Shown piece after piece: positions 15,262 through 22,921 of a stretch of 32,959 bases of DNA. The notes beneath the pieces are model-generated. The model did no database searches. It was not told where the DNA came from and saw nothing but the letters and a program-made list of their open reading frames with translations. The DNA is from CBCXVS01 sp965178525 (lineage in GTDB: Bacteria > Tectomicrobia > Entotheonellia > Entotheonellales > Entotheonellaceae). Each line of letters starts with the position of its first letter. The stretch's first letter is position 1. A program made the translations under genes and the position numbers. Where the stretch lies: positions 1 through 32,959 of the forward strand of contig CBCXVS010000045.1 of the NCBI GenBank assembly GCA_965178525.1, in the 5' to 3' direction.

Positions 15262-15672
15262 TTATGTCTCGATTCGGACCACTCCGGCGGCGGGGTCGAT
15301 GTAGAGGTGGTCGCCGGTTTGGATGACGGTCGTAATATCGACCTCGAATCGGTCCACGAAGGGCAGGTTGGCGAAGGCCGCGCCCTGGGCCATGACCGGA
15401 TTGGACGTGTTGAGAAGTAATGCCAGCGGGGCTTTCTCCTGTTGCATCATGTCCCGCAACATCCACGCCGATGCGACACCGCCCTTGGCCGCGTTCAGCA
15501 CCAGGATTCGCCCCACATAACTTGCGCCGTAGAGCTGATGGGACGGCCGGGAGAACACACCTCGGTCCCGGTCGAGGTCGTAGCGGGTGCTAAAATCGTC
15601 TGCCGCCACCAGCGCCCTGCCGCGTACGGCGGGGCCGATGCCCCTGTGCCCCCGAATCTCGGTGCGGCTCAT
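15262..15672 (-). CDS. Aconitase X small (swivel) subunit, DUF126
   Basis: This is a 136-residue protein of the aconitase X swivel-domain family. It has the family features GRALVAADDFSTRYDLDRDRG, the GRILVLNAAKGGVASAWML phosphate/substrate loop, and a C-terminal PFVDRFEVDITTVIQTGDHLYI segment. In aconitase X enzymes this subunit pairs with the catalytic DUF521 subunit to dehydrate cis-3-hydroxy-L-proline (some bacteria) or phosphomevalonate (archaea). The ATG overlaps the stop of the large-subunit gene by 4 bases (15669-15672). It is the last gene on this minus-strand unit. Confidence 0.9.
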   Translation of the reverse strand: MSRTEIRGHRGIGPAVRGRALVAADDFSTRYDLDRDRGVFSRPSHQLYGASYVGRILVLNAAKGGVASAWMLRDMMQQEKAPLALLLNTSNPVMAQGAAFANLPFVDRFEVDITTVIQTGDHLYIDPAAGVVRIET

Positions 15673-16913
15673 CCCAACACCCTCCCGGCAATTGCCGACG
15701 CGATACAGCGCTCGATTGAGGCTGGCGTCGGTTGGTAGCCGTAACCCTCGCAGATATTTGTCATCTTCACGGAATGGGTCATCATGCGTCGCCAGCCGTG
15801 CGCCTCACGGATTTCTTTGGCGTATGTGGCGAAAAAATCGTGGCCGTGCACGAGGCGGCCCCCGGCGGTCTCGATGGCTGCCTTGACGCCGAGATGCTCG
15901 CAGGCCTGTTTGATTTCGATCGGCGTGTAGACCAAAAGCGTGGTGTTGGGATGCACCTTGCAACCCTGCAACCATTCGGCGATTTGTATGACCTCGGTGA
16001 TGGTCAACTGCGGCGTGGACAACGGTACCACATCGAGCTGCTCTCCCGTGCCAGCCCACTCGGCGAAGAAGGCATCGAGGTCCGCGCGCGTGATGATCTC
16101 CGGCGGTGGTGGGGCGCCAAAGGCCGTGGGCCAGTCCGGCGCTTCCGGGGTCACGCCGGTGATGTGGAACATGGCATGCGAGCCGTAGCTCGCGAGGCAA
16201 AGCCCCAGATGGTTCAGTTCCAGGGTCGTCGGTCGCGTTCCCGGTATGTCGATCGCGGGTACACGCCAATATGAGTTCAAGCGACGCCCGATAATCGCTC
16301 CTACCGCGCCCCATGCGCTGACGTCCTGTGGACGGAAATTGAGCCGGAAGGCATCGGTGGCGCGGCGGTGTGCGTCCAGGTGAAAACCGTAGCGTGGCAC
16401 TCGGCCGGTGAAAAATGCGGCCAGGCTCGACGGGCCGGCTTCGAAATTACAACGTGCGCCAACGAGACTGTTCATGTAGACCACAGACGGCGTGCCGCTG
16501 TAGCCACAGGATTCGCCAAAGCTGGGCGCGGTGACCGAATGGTCGTTGACATAGGCGTGAGCGGTCGCGATGCCGAGCTTGCGAAGCGCCCGTACCACTT
16601 CGTCGCTCTGTGCGGTGAGATCGCGGCCCGGCAGCAAAAAGCGGAACGTCTCGGCATCGAAGCCTCGGAAATCCGCCGTGGCAAAGGCGCGCGGACGGCG
16701 CTCTGCCGGCGGCAGCGCCGCCAGCTCCTCGATAAAGGCCAGGCCGGAAGGGCCAATGGTTTCTCGGTCGGTGCTGATGTGAATCAGGCGGATGTCTACG
16801 AAGTCTTCGGCGTCGAAGAACGCACCGACGCGCTGCTGGTATTCGATGGCCCATTGCGCCGCTCTGCCGTGCCGGCCATCATGCATCGCCTGTTCAAAAT
16901 CGTTCAGCTTCAA
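15669..16913 (-). CDS. Aconitase X catalytic subunit, DUF521
   Basis: This is a 414-residue catalytic subunit of the aconitase X family, a lyase with an iron-sulfur cluster. Family blocks include ALRKLGIATAHAYVNDHSVTA, VYMNSLVGARCNFEAGPSSL, TGRVPRYGFHLD, and the C-terminal MMTHSVKMTNICEGYGYQP with a likely cluster Cys. The TTG at 16911-16913 is chosen as start because it gives the family N-terminus MKLNDFEQAM and has GGAG 7 bases before it; the next ATG would lose this segment. Bacterial members of two-subunit form act as cis-3-hydroxy-L-proline dehydratases. That assignment is by family only. It is translationally coupled to the small subunit. Confidence 0.9.
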   Translation of the reverse strand: MKLNDFEQAMHDGRHGRAAQWAIEYQQRVGAFFDAEDFVDIRLIHISTDRETIGPSGLAFIEELAALPPAERRPRAFATADFRGFDAETFRFLLPGRDLTAQSDEVVRALRKLGIATAHAYVNDHSVTAPSFGESCGYSGTPSVVYMNSLVGARCNFEAGPSSLAAFFTGRVPRYGFHLDAHRRATDAFRLNFRPQDVSAWGAVGAIIGRRLNSYWRVPAIDIPGTRPTTLELNHLGLCLASYGSHAMFHITGVTPEAPDWPTAFGAPPPPEIITRADLDAFFAEWAGTGEQLDVVPLSTPQLTITEVIQIAEWLQGCKVHPNTTLLVYTPIEIKQACEHLGVKAAIETAGGRLVHGHDFFATYAKEIREAHGWRRMMTHSVKMTNICEGYGYQPTPASIERCIASAIAGRVLG

Positions 16914-16949
16914 GCCCGTTCTCCGCTCACACCTTCCCCCTCACCCCAA

Positions 16950-16974
16950 CCCTCGCCCCCAGAAGGGGCGAGGG
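16950..16974. repeat. Intergenic GC-rich palindrome
   Basis: CCCTCGCCCC (16950-16959) pairs perfectly with GGGGCGAGGG (16965-16974) over a 5-base loop, preceded by CCCTCACCCCAACC. This motif is a very widespread intergenic repeat type. It lies between the amidohydrolase stop and the aconitase X start. It could terminate the upstream transcript, but it lacks a U-tract on the minus strand. Confidence 0.6.
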
Positions 16975-17005
16975 AGAAAATAGGCAAAACCTGCGATCCA
17001 AGCAC

Positions 17006-18154
17006 CTAGCCCAGATTGTAGAGCTTGACCACATTATCGCGGGTAATTTTCCGATACACGCTCTCCGGCAGATGACTCAAGTTGTCCTCGAGGTGCTGGC
17101 GGGACTCGGGCCAAATGCAATCCGGATGCGGATAATCCGCTCCCCAGAGGATATTATCTTCGCCCACCAGCGGGATAATGGGCTCGATAAACTGGTCCTG
17201 TTGATAGGTGGTCAAGCCATTGCGCCGGAAGTAATCGCTGGGTTTCATGGAAAAGCCAAGATCCCGCGCCCGGTCGTGATATTCTACGTCCAGGCGGTCG
17301 AGGACATAGGGAATCCAGGTCACACCGGCCTCGCCCAGGACAAACCGAAACTCCGGATATTGTTCACAGGCGCCTGAGGCAAGCAGACCGACTAAGACTT
17401 CCATCCCATCGAGCTGGAACAGCGCCGAGCGTACCAACCGCCACTCGGTCATGTATGCTTTTTCCATCTCCGGCGTATCCGGGCCGCGCAGCCCCTTAAA
17501 ACCCGTCGAGTGAAACGAGATCGGGAAACGACACTCGGCCGCGGCTTCCCAAACGGCATACCAGTCATGATGGAACAGGGGCACGGACATGCGATTGACC
17601 GGCAGATCACCCCCTCTGAGCCCCATCTTGGCGCAGCGGCGCACCTCGGCAGCCGCTTCTTGCGGGTCGTTATTGGGGATGCAGGCGAGCGGGAACACGC
17701 GGTTGGGATCCGAGCGCTTAGCAAAGTCCGCTACCCAGTCGTTGTATAGCTTGTACGCCCACGCTCGGCGCTCGCCATCGGGGATCAAGTCGTTGACTCG
17801 GAGGCAGCCATAGATGATCTCAGCATCGATCCCATCTTTGTCGAGATCCTGAAGCCGCAGTTCGGGGGTTGTCGGCCGCGGCTTTGCGCCGGGGTTATTG
17901 TCCCACTCAAAGCCATAGTCCTTCATCTCGTCGACATGATGGAAGGAGCCGGGATTGTACTTTGAGAACCCGGGCCCCACACCGTTCCACATGCCCAGAT
18001 CCTGCCCCTCAATGAACCAATGCAGGCCGTCATCGAGTTCTTCCACGCGGGGGACGAGAAGCTTCCACTTGGCTGGGGCCTCCGATGACCACAGGTCGGG
18101 AGGACAGTAGGTCAAGTCGATATGATTGTCGCCTGAGACGAGATTGTATTGCAA
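17006..18154 (-). CDS. Amidohydrolase 2 family (ACMSD-like TIM-barrel) hydrolase/decarboxylase
   Basis: This is a 382-residue member of the amidohydrolase 2 (PF04909) family, whose characterised members are metal-dependent decarboxylases or hydrolases. The N-terminal metal site is reduced to SGDNHIDL (the usual DxHxH/ExHxH has one His here). The barrel His is in FPISFHSTG, and the C-terminal GADYPHPDCIWPES supplies the metal-binding Asp. The TTG start at 18154 follows AAGGAG by 6 bases and gives the family-like start MQYNLVSGDNHI. It lies 92 bases upstream of the aconitase X genes and may be transcribed with them, though a GC-rich palindrome separates them. The substrate is unknown. Confidence 0.85.
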   Translation of the reverse strand: MQYNLVSGDNHIDLTYCPPDLWSSEAPAKWKLLVPRVEELDDGLHWFIEGQDLGMWNGVGPGFSKYNPGSFHHVDEMKDYGFEWDNNPGAKPRPTTPELRLQDLDKDGIDAEIIYGCLRVNDLIPDGERRAWAYKLYNDWVADFAKRSDPNRVFPLACIPNNDPQEAAAEVRRCAKMGLRGGDLPVNRMSVPLFHHDWYAVWEAAAECRFPISFHSTGFKGLRGPDTPEMEKAYMTEWRLVRSALFQLDGMEVLVGLLASGACEQYPEFRFVLGEAGVTWIPYVLDRLDVEYHDRARDLGFSMKPSDYFRRNGLTTYQQDQFIEPIIPLVGEDNILWGADYPHPDCIWPESRQHLEDNLSHLPESVYRKITRDNVVKLYNLG

Positions 18155-18354
18155 AATATTCTCCTTACCTCAACGTTCTGATGGGCCGGTATGCCAGGGA
18201 GCTTGGACAGATTCCTGCTGCTGCCTATTCGGAGGCCCTTGGGGATAGCGCCTTTATTGTAAACCTATTTTATGCGCTGGGTCTAGCTTCAACCCATCGG
18301 GCGTATTCTCGTGCCGTGAGGAAGGAGGAAGAAACGTCGGCGGGGCGGCCTATC

Positions 18355-18792
18355 TCATGATTTCACATAGGCGGCCAACCCTTTGTTGAATACATCCATA
18401 TCGAGAAATTCCGCACCAATCGTGTCTCCGTGCATATAGCGGACCAGAACCTGTTCCCACACACAGGTGTAGGCGGCGTCATCGAGTGTGAATTGAATGT
18501 GCAGGCAAGCGTTACATGCAATGGTGTGGGGCGCCGTGATGCGAAAGCGTATCCCACCAAACGAAATATCTTCCACCACCATCGGCCCTTTTTGCGTCTC
18601 ATCCTCCAGGTCCATGTACACGCCCGGAAGTTGTGCGTGCTTGCGCGGATGGCGCCGTGCGTCCGTTTCGACCTGGTACTGCATCCCACACGAACAGTGG
18701 ACGGACAACGGCGCGGTTCTATCCTGCTGCGTGATCTGTACCGTCATGGCGCTTTGACATTTCCGACACGTGAGCGTGCCCGCCTGGCTCAC
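18355..18792 (-). CDS. PilZ domain protein with N-terminal zinc-ribbon-like cysteines
   Basis: This is a 145-residue protein. The N-terminus has CRKC (Cys9, Cys12) and CSC (Cys33, Cys35), a likely zinc-binding knuckle. The PilZ domain follows, with both c-di-GMP-binding motifs: RRHPR (RxxxR, 46-50) and DISFGG (DxSxxG, 75-80), and a final GAEFLDMD strand. It should therefore bind cyclic di-GMP. The GTG start overlaps the stop of the upstream gene by 4 bases (18789-18792), so the two are coupled. The combination suggests a cytoplasmic second-messenger sensor acting with its proline-rich partner. Confidence 0.85.
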   Translation of the reverse strand: MSQAGTLTCRKCQSAMTVQITQQDRTAPLSVHCSCGMQYQVETDARRHPRKHAQLPGVYMDLEDETQKGPMVVEDISFGGIRFRITAPHTIACNACLHIQFTLDDAAYTCVWEQVLVRYMHGDTIGAEFLDMDVFNKGLAAYVKS

Positions 18793-19205
18793 ACGGGTGG
18801 CCGTCGCGTTGTCGGTCGGGCCACCTCGGGCGCAGCCGGCACCGGAACCGGCTCAAGCGGTTGGGCTATCTCGGGTTCAGCCGGCGCCGGGGAACGCTCA
18901 AGTGGATGGGCGGTCTCCGGTTCCGCACGTGGACGAGCCTTTTCGAGCGGCGGGACTTCGACCCGCTGACGCATGGGCAAGGCCTCAGACTTCGCCTGCG
19001 ACGCGCCCGGCGCACCCGACGCGAGCAGGCGCTCGCGAACCCGTGCAATGTCACGATCATCAATGCCTGCTGAGGCGTTGACGAGTTGTTCATAGGCGTC
19101 TGGCGCTGTGAGGGCAACCGTGATGCCATAGTTGCGTAACAGACTTTTCATCTCTAGCATGACTTGAACAGCCTGACGCGATAAATTGATTCTTTGTGCT
19201 GCCAT
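18789..19205 (-). CDS. Hypothetical protein with proline-rich tandem repeats, PilZ partner
   Basis: This is a 138-residue protein. The first 70 residues are predicted helical (LSRQAVQVMLEMKSLLRNYG; a DDRDIARVRERLLASG helix). The C-terminal half holds three tandem imperfect copies of about 15 residues: PLEKARPRAEPETAH, PLERSPAPAEPEIAQ and PLEPVPVPAAPEVAR. Such tails are usually extended linkers. I do not recognise the N-terminal domain. It is co-translated with the PilZ gene. The ATG at 19205 has only a weak AAAGAG site. Confidence 0.65.
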   Translation of the reverse strand: MAAQRINLSRQAVQVMLEMKSLLRNYGITVALTAPDAYEQLVNASAGIDDRDIARVRERLLASGAPGASQAKSEALPMRQRVEVPPLEKARPRAEPETAHPLERSPAPAEPEIAQPLEPVPVPAAPEVARPTTRRPPV

Positions 19206-19375
19206 ACTCGCTCTTTCTGTGTGAGGCCGTCGCGCTTACACATCTGAAGTCCCTGGACGACATGAGCTGTATCATGCTGGATTGGGTACAGAGACTTATC
19301 GGCAGCGAAAGCGAGAAAAACAATTCTCGTGGCAGACACTTCCGGAGCCTGCAATAGCCTGCAGATTTGACCGTT

Positions 19376-19448
19376 TAAGTACCTGGACAGAATGACCTTG
19401 ATATCTTTCTCCAGAGGAAAGATATATTTAATTTTGTTTCGGTACTTA
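19376..19448. repeat. 73-bp palindromic MITE-like element, copy 1
   Basis: This is a 73-bp imperfect palindrome running TA-AGTACC...GGTACT-TA. It shares 68 of 73 positions with the reverse complement of 26018-26090. The terminal repeats are about 20 bp (AGTACC, then TGGACA or GAAACA, then AAATTA-like). The centre is TTTCTCCAGAGGAAAGATAT. TA at both ends fits a TA target duplication, as made by IS630/Tc1-type transposases. Its right end (19446-19448) is the TAA stop codon of the minus-strand BtpA-family gene. Confidence 0.85.
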
Positions 19449-20246
19449 TCGCAGGCTGGCGACAATCTTGACATACTCCTGTACCCGCTCGATATCCACC
19501 CGGCTGCCCCATCCGTCCACCTCGAGACAGGAGCCGACAAAGGCGCCGTCGGCTTCGGCGAGGCGGCGGGCCACATTGTCGTGGTTCGTGTGCCCCCCCA
19601 GAATAACCGGCACCTGGGGCATCGCTTGTTTGATCTCGCGCACGAGCCGGGCGTTGGTATCCTCATCCGCATGGGCGACTTCCACCGCGTGCGCGCCCAT
19701 GCGAGACGCCAGCCGAGCCACTTCCGCCACCGGCTTGTCGCCCATCCAATGAAAATGCACGCTGTCCACTTCGGCGATGAGTTTGATCGGTTGGGCGCCG
19801 ATATGCGCGCGGTAAGTCAAAAAATCCAGCGGGTTGGCCTTCACTATACCGGATGGGTTCAGGGTCGCCCCCACCAGCGCTGCGCAGCGGAGAAAGGAGC
19901 CACCGCAGACTTTGGCCACGGCGATGGAGGCTTTGAGCGCATTCACCATGATCTGCACGCCAATTTGAAACTCGGGGCCGGTGGCGTCGTCCACCGCCTT
20001 GGTAATGGCGGCCATGGCGGCGACGCGGGCATAATCGGCCTCGGCCTCGGCGGGATAGACGCGGTCCACCGTTTGGATCAAGCAGCCATCGGCGCCGCCT
20101 TGATCGAGCGCCGTGGCGTCCGCCACGGCTTTTTCCAGGGCTTGCTCCATATTGCCCTCTTGGTAAAACGGCGTGCCCGGCAAGGGGAGTAAGTATACCA
20201 TCCCAATCACCACTTTCTTTTTGCCCAGCATGTCAAAGTGTCGCAT
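19446..20246 (-). CDS. BtpA/SgcQ family TIM-barrel protein
   Basis: This is a 266-residue protein of the BtpA family (named after the cyanobacterial photosystem I biogenesis factor; SgcQ in enterobacteria). Family blocks are VIGMVYLLPLPGTPFY near the N-terminus, VGVQIMVNALKASIAVAK-like GVQIMVNALKASIA in the middle, ANPLDFLTYRAHIGA, and the C-terminal VILGGHTNHDNVA with GAFVGSCLEVDG, a phosphate-binding-type barrel end. In non-photosynthetic bacteria the role is not established. The ATG at 20246 follows AAGGA; an upstream GTG would add 15 unsupported residues. The TAA stop is provided by the adjoining 73-bp repeat. It lies 63 bases downstream of an amidohydrolase gene. Confidence 0.85.
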   Translation of the reverse strand: MRHFDMLGKKKVVIGMVYLLPLPGTPFYQEGNMEQALEKAVADATALDQGGADGCLIQTVDRVYPAEAEADYARVAAMAAITKAVDDATGPEFQIGVQIMVNALKASIAVAKVCGGSFLRCAALVGATLNPSGIVKANPLDFLTYRAHIGAQPIKLIAEVDSVHFHWMGDKPVAEVARLASRMGAHAVEVAHADEDTNARLVREIKQAMPQVPVILGGHTNHDNVARRLAEADGAFVGSCLEVDGWGSRVDIERVQEYVKIVASLR

Positions 20247-20309
20247 CTTGTCCTTCCATGATGGATCCGCAAACGGCCCCGGGGCACACACGCTCGAGCG
20301 GCCTCACGT

Positions 20310-21611
20310 CTATCCCACCACCTGTGCAAACGCCAGCTGTTCCTCCGCGGCCGTCTGCCCCGCCTCGCCGACGATAGCGCCATCTTTGATCACCTTCGCC
20401 AGATGCCGGCCACCTTGCAAGACGCGGATATCGGCCACAGGATCGGCTGTCAGTACAATCAGGTCGGCCAGCTTCCCAGCTTGCAGCACGCCCACTTCCT
20501 GCTCCAGTCCAACCGCAAAGGCGGTGTCCCGAGTGCAGGCGACGATCGCTTCCATCGGACTGTAACCGCCATACTGGACGAGCATTTCCGCCTCGTGAGC
20601 ATGCAATTCTCCGTACGGCATCAGGGGCGAGTTGCCACTATCAGTGCCACACATGATGGGGATGCCCATGGCGCGTGCCTGCTCCAGGACCCGTATGCCG
20701 CCGTCGAGATTGCGTCTGACTGCGTCGAGATCGCTCGGGCTACGGCCAAATTCGCGTCCAACCTCTAAGGCGCGTTTCAAAAACGTCATCGTCGGCATGA
20801 GCCGAACACCGGCCGCCGCCACTGCCTCTAGATCGTCCTTCGTGGCCAGATCGGCGTGCAGGATCCAATCGACCCCTGCTTCCGCTGCGGCGCGTGTCGA
20901 GCCAGAGCCGCGCGCGTGGATGGTGATGCGCACGTTGCGGCGATGAGCTTCCTGGGTGACCGCCGCCAGCTCATCGGGTGCAATCGTTTGCAAGTCGCCC
21001 CAAGTGCTGTCGGCCATTTTGATAAAGTCCACGCCATGTTTGCACTGGCGCCGCACTTCCGTGATCATCTCCGCCACGCTATTGGCCAGGATGCCATTCC
21101 CGTGCTCGGGTGTTCCGACCCATGACGGCTCATTGTCGGTGATGCTGCCGTACGTGACGATAAAGCGGCCCGCACAGAAGATGCGCGGCCCTTCGATCAA
21201 TCCCGCCGCAATGGCGTCCCGTACCGCCGCATCAATGAACCAAGTGCCGCCGGGCACAGACAGGCTCGTCACCCCGGACCGCAAGACGGTCTGGGCATTG
21301 CGAGCCGCGCGTAGCGTACTGAATTCCGGGCTGGTGGCGCCCTTGGCGGCCTGCACCCCATTCATAGTGGGCAACCCGAAAGACAGGTGACAGTGTCCAT
21401 CGATGAGCCCCGGCATGATCCATTGCCCCGAGGCGTCGATGACCTGCACGTGATCCGGGTCGTCGAGCTGCACGTCCGCGGGCAATGGCCCTGTGCTGCG
21501 GATGCGGTTGCCTGCAATGACGACCGCCTCGTTGGGCGTCGGTGCGTTGCCGGAGCCATCGATCAGGGTGCCGTTTTGGATGACGAGCGTTTGGGTACCG
21601 TTGTTGCCCAT
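20310..21611 (-). CDS. Imidazolonepropionase-like amidohydrolase
   Basis: This is a 433-residue metal-dependent amidohydrolase of the imidazolonepropionase/Xaa-Pro dipeptidase-like group. The metal-binding DGHCH motif follows the first sandwich domain (IMPGLIDGHCHLSF). Other ligands are the Lys in DFIKMAD, His in ITIHARG, His in WILHADL, and Asp in MCGTDSGN. The C-terminal GVLQAGKLADLIVLTADP closes the beta-sandwich. Related enzymes hydrolyse cyclic amides or prolyl dipeptides (prolidases), which would suit the nearby peptide importer. The ATG at 21611 has AAGGAG; an upstream in-frame ATG does not. It probably forms an operon with the BtpA-family gene. Confidence 0.88.
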   Translation of the reverse strand: MGNNGTQTLVIQNGTLIDGSGNAPTPNEAVVIAGNRIRSTGPLPADVQLDDPDHVQVIDASGQWIMPGLIDGHCHLSFGLPTMNGVQAAKGATSPEFSTLRAARNAQTVLRSGVTSLSVPGGTWFIDAAVRDAIAAGLIEGPRIFCAGRFIVTYGSITDNEPSWVGTPEHGNGILANSVAEMITEVRRQCKHGVDFIKMADSTWGDLQTIAPDELAAVTQEAHRRNVRITIHARGSGSTRAAAEAGVDWILHADLATKDDLEAVAAAGVRLMPTMTFLKRALEVGREFGRSPSDLDAVRRNLDGGIRVLEQARAMGIPIMCGTDSGNSPLMPYGELHAHEAEMLVQYGGYSPMEAIVACTRDTAFAVGLEQEVGVLQAGKLADLIVLTADPVADIRVLQGGRHLAKVIKDGAIVGEAGQTAAEEQLAFAQVVG

Positions 21612-21703
21612 GGGAATCTCCTTGTCGGAATGGCGTGTGTCGCAGGGGTCGGAATGCACGGTTTCTCCGCATTTGCCAGCATAGTCTCGATGTGGTGGCG
21701 GGT

Positions 21704-21723
21704 CAACCCGTATCCCCGGGTTG
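21704..21723. other. Perfect 7-bp-stem hairpin
   Basis: CAACCCG (21704-21710) and CGGGTTG (21717-21723) flank a 6-base loop, between vapC and the amidohydrolase start on the minus strand. A separate 12-bp perfect palindrome, CCTTCGCGAAGG, lies at 21827-21838. Either could separate the two transcripts. Neither has a U-tract. Confidence 0.45.
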
Positions 21724-21868
21724 TAACGTGGGCAGTCTTCATGTTATTGACACACAATTCCCATGAAATCCACAGGTTATATACAGGTTTCTGCACACCG
21801 AATCGGGTAGATTTTATCTAAGGAACCCTTCGCGAAGGACGTGACGGGCACGAAGGTCCCGGAAACGT

Positions 21869-22297
21869 TCATGATGCGAAGGGGTTGAGGGTTTGGACAG
21901 AACCATAGAGGCGGCCATGTTGAAAGTCCTCCGACCAAATCTGGTCGAGGCCATAGTATTCCGCATACGCCCATAGATGCGCGTCGAACCAGGACAGTTG
22001 GTAGGCCGCGCTGCCACGCAAAGCGAGGCGGACAATGTTGTCATTGGGATAGAGCACCCTGAACTGGATCAGGAACTCCTCGGCTTCTCGTAGCGCATCG
22101 TGTAGGGAGAGAAGTGGTGTGCCGCCGCGCTGCGGGCGCGTCACCGCCGCAACGAATTCAATGATAGCCTGGTGCGGCAGGCGGATGGAATCGTCTTCGA
22201 TTCCCTGCCGAAGCAGCGTACTGGCTCGCTGCTGTTTTTGCGGAAAGCGGGCATCAAATCGGTAGACGAGGATGTTGGTGTCAACCAGTGCGGTCAC
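21869..22297 (-). CDS. vapC: PIN-domain toxin, VapC type
   Basis: This is a 142-residue PIN-domain ribonuclease. All four acidic active-site residues are visible: Asp6 (LVDTNILVY), Glu47 (QAIIEFVAAV), Asp105 (LSWFDAHLWAYA) and Asp124 (WSEDF). VapC toxins cleave tRNA or rRNA when not bound by their antitoxin. The GTG at 22297 is chosen because it puts LVDTN at the usual place; it overlaps the end of the antitoxin gene by 17 bases, a typical coupled arrangement. Longer upstream extensions read through the antitoxin out of frame. Confidence 0.92.
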   Translation of the reverse strand: MTALVDTNILVYRFDARFPQKQQRASTLLRQGIEDDSIRLPHQAIIEFVAAVTRPQRGGTPLLSLHDALREAEEFLIQFRVLYPNDNIVRLALRGSAAYQLSWFDAHLWAYAEYYGLDQIWSEDFQHGRLYGSVQTLNPFAS

Positions 22298-22574
22298 GGT
22301 CGTACAGATCCTCACGTGTCCAACCCCGTTCCAGGGCTGGCTGATCGGTAGGCGGAGGTAACGTGTCCCCCTGGCGCTCGACTTGACGTTGTGTCGCTTG
22401 GTCAAAGAGGGCGAGCCGGGTTTGTGTATCGAGGGTGAGTTGAGATTTTGCCGGGATCACACGGATGGCATCTCCGGCCGATTGCCAAAAGATGTCATCA
22501 CCGGGATGAATGCCAAATTCCTCTGCCAGCGCTTTGGGAAGGGTTATTTGTAGTTTGCTCGTAACTTTTGCCAT
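22281..22574 (-). CDS. vapB: AbrB/MazE-type antitoxin, VapB
   Basis: This is a 97-residue antitoxin. The N-terminal SpoVT-AbrB DNA-binding domain is clear: AKVTSKLQITLPKALAEEFG followed by IHPGDDIFWQSAGDAIRVIP. The acidic, flexible C-terminal half (LPPPTDQPALERGWTREDLY) should wrap the toxin. The ATG at 22574 lies 7 bases after a good -10 box, so the mRNA may have almost no leader. A 21-bp palindrome between the -35 and -10 boxes is a likely autoregulatory operator. The gene precedes and overlaps vapC. Confidence 0.9.
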   Translation of the reverse strand: MAKVTSKLQITLPKALAEEFGIHPGDDIFWQSAGDAIRVIPAKSQLTLDTQTRLALFDQATQRQVERQGDTLPPPTDQPALERGWTREDLYDRDRTG

Positions 22575-22581
22575 AGTCCTT

Positions 22582-22610
22582 ATTCTAACAAGGATTAATT
22601 CCTTGTTCAA
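22582..22610 (-). promoter_or_regulatory. vapBC promoter
   Basis: On the minus strand TTGAAC (22605-22610) and TAGAAT (22582-22587, 5 of 6 to consensus) are separated by exactly 17 bases. The vapB ATG begins 7 bases after the -10 box, near the expected transcription start, so the transcript may be leaderless or nearly so. Confidence 0.6.
22587..22607. promoter_or_regulatory. Palindromic operator of vapBC
   Basis: AACAAGGA (22587-22594) and TCCTTGTT (22600-22607) are perfect 8-base arms around TTAAT. The palindrome fills the spacer between the -35 and -10 boxes, where binding of the VapB-VapC complex would block RNA polymerase. Autoregulation is standard for VapBC; this site is inferred from position and symmetry. 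Confidence 0.6.
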
Positions 22611-22921
22611 CAAAAATTGCGTCTTAAATGAGACCAATGGGGTCAGACTCGATTGAAAAGGGTCATGCATCCAATGAGGAATGACGGCCACCTCATTCCT
22701 CTTAGTTAGCAACCGTTGCGTCATCGACCCGGGTGTACTATTGCTGATTGGCTGATTGACTACCTACACGGCCGTGGCTTTGGTATTGGCTGCGTACGGC
22801 CAAAATCAGCCCGATGTTGAGCAAGCGGAGCAGGTGTATCGGTATTGCGCCAACCTGTTGAAGATGCTAGGGGGTAGGGTACGTGGAGTACAGGTGAGAA
22901 GGCGTCATCGGGTGCCGCGTC
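22611..22921. other. Divergent intergenic region between vapBC and the MNT-HEPN gene
   Basis: No convincing gene is present. It contains GGGGTCAGACTCGATT at about 22638-22653, which resembles a half-site of the GGGGTCA-type repeats seen at 9006-9097 and 32645-32753. A weak TTG-started frame (22756-22941) is probably noncoding. No clear promoter for the downstream gene was recognised. Confidence 0.5.

Noticed and set aside
18085..18360. 91-codon plus-strand ORF
   Set aside because: It starts antisense to the amidohydrolase N-terminus, has no ribosome site and no family-like pattern.
21747..21800. TTGACA box and ATCCACAGGTTATA stretch, considered as promoter or DnaA box cluster
   Set aside because: No -10 box at proper spacing, no plus-strand gene downstream, and only a single poor DnaA-box-like match.
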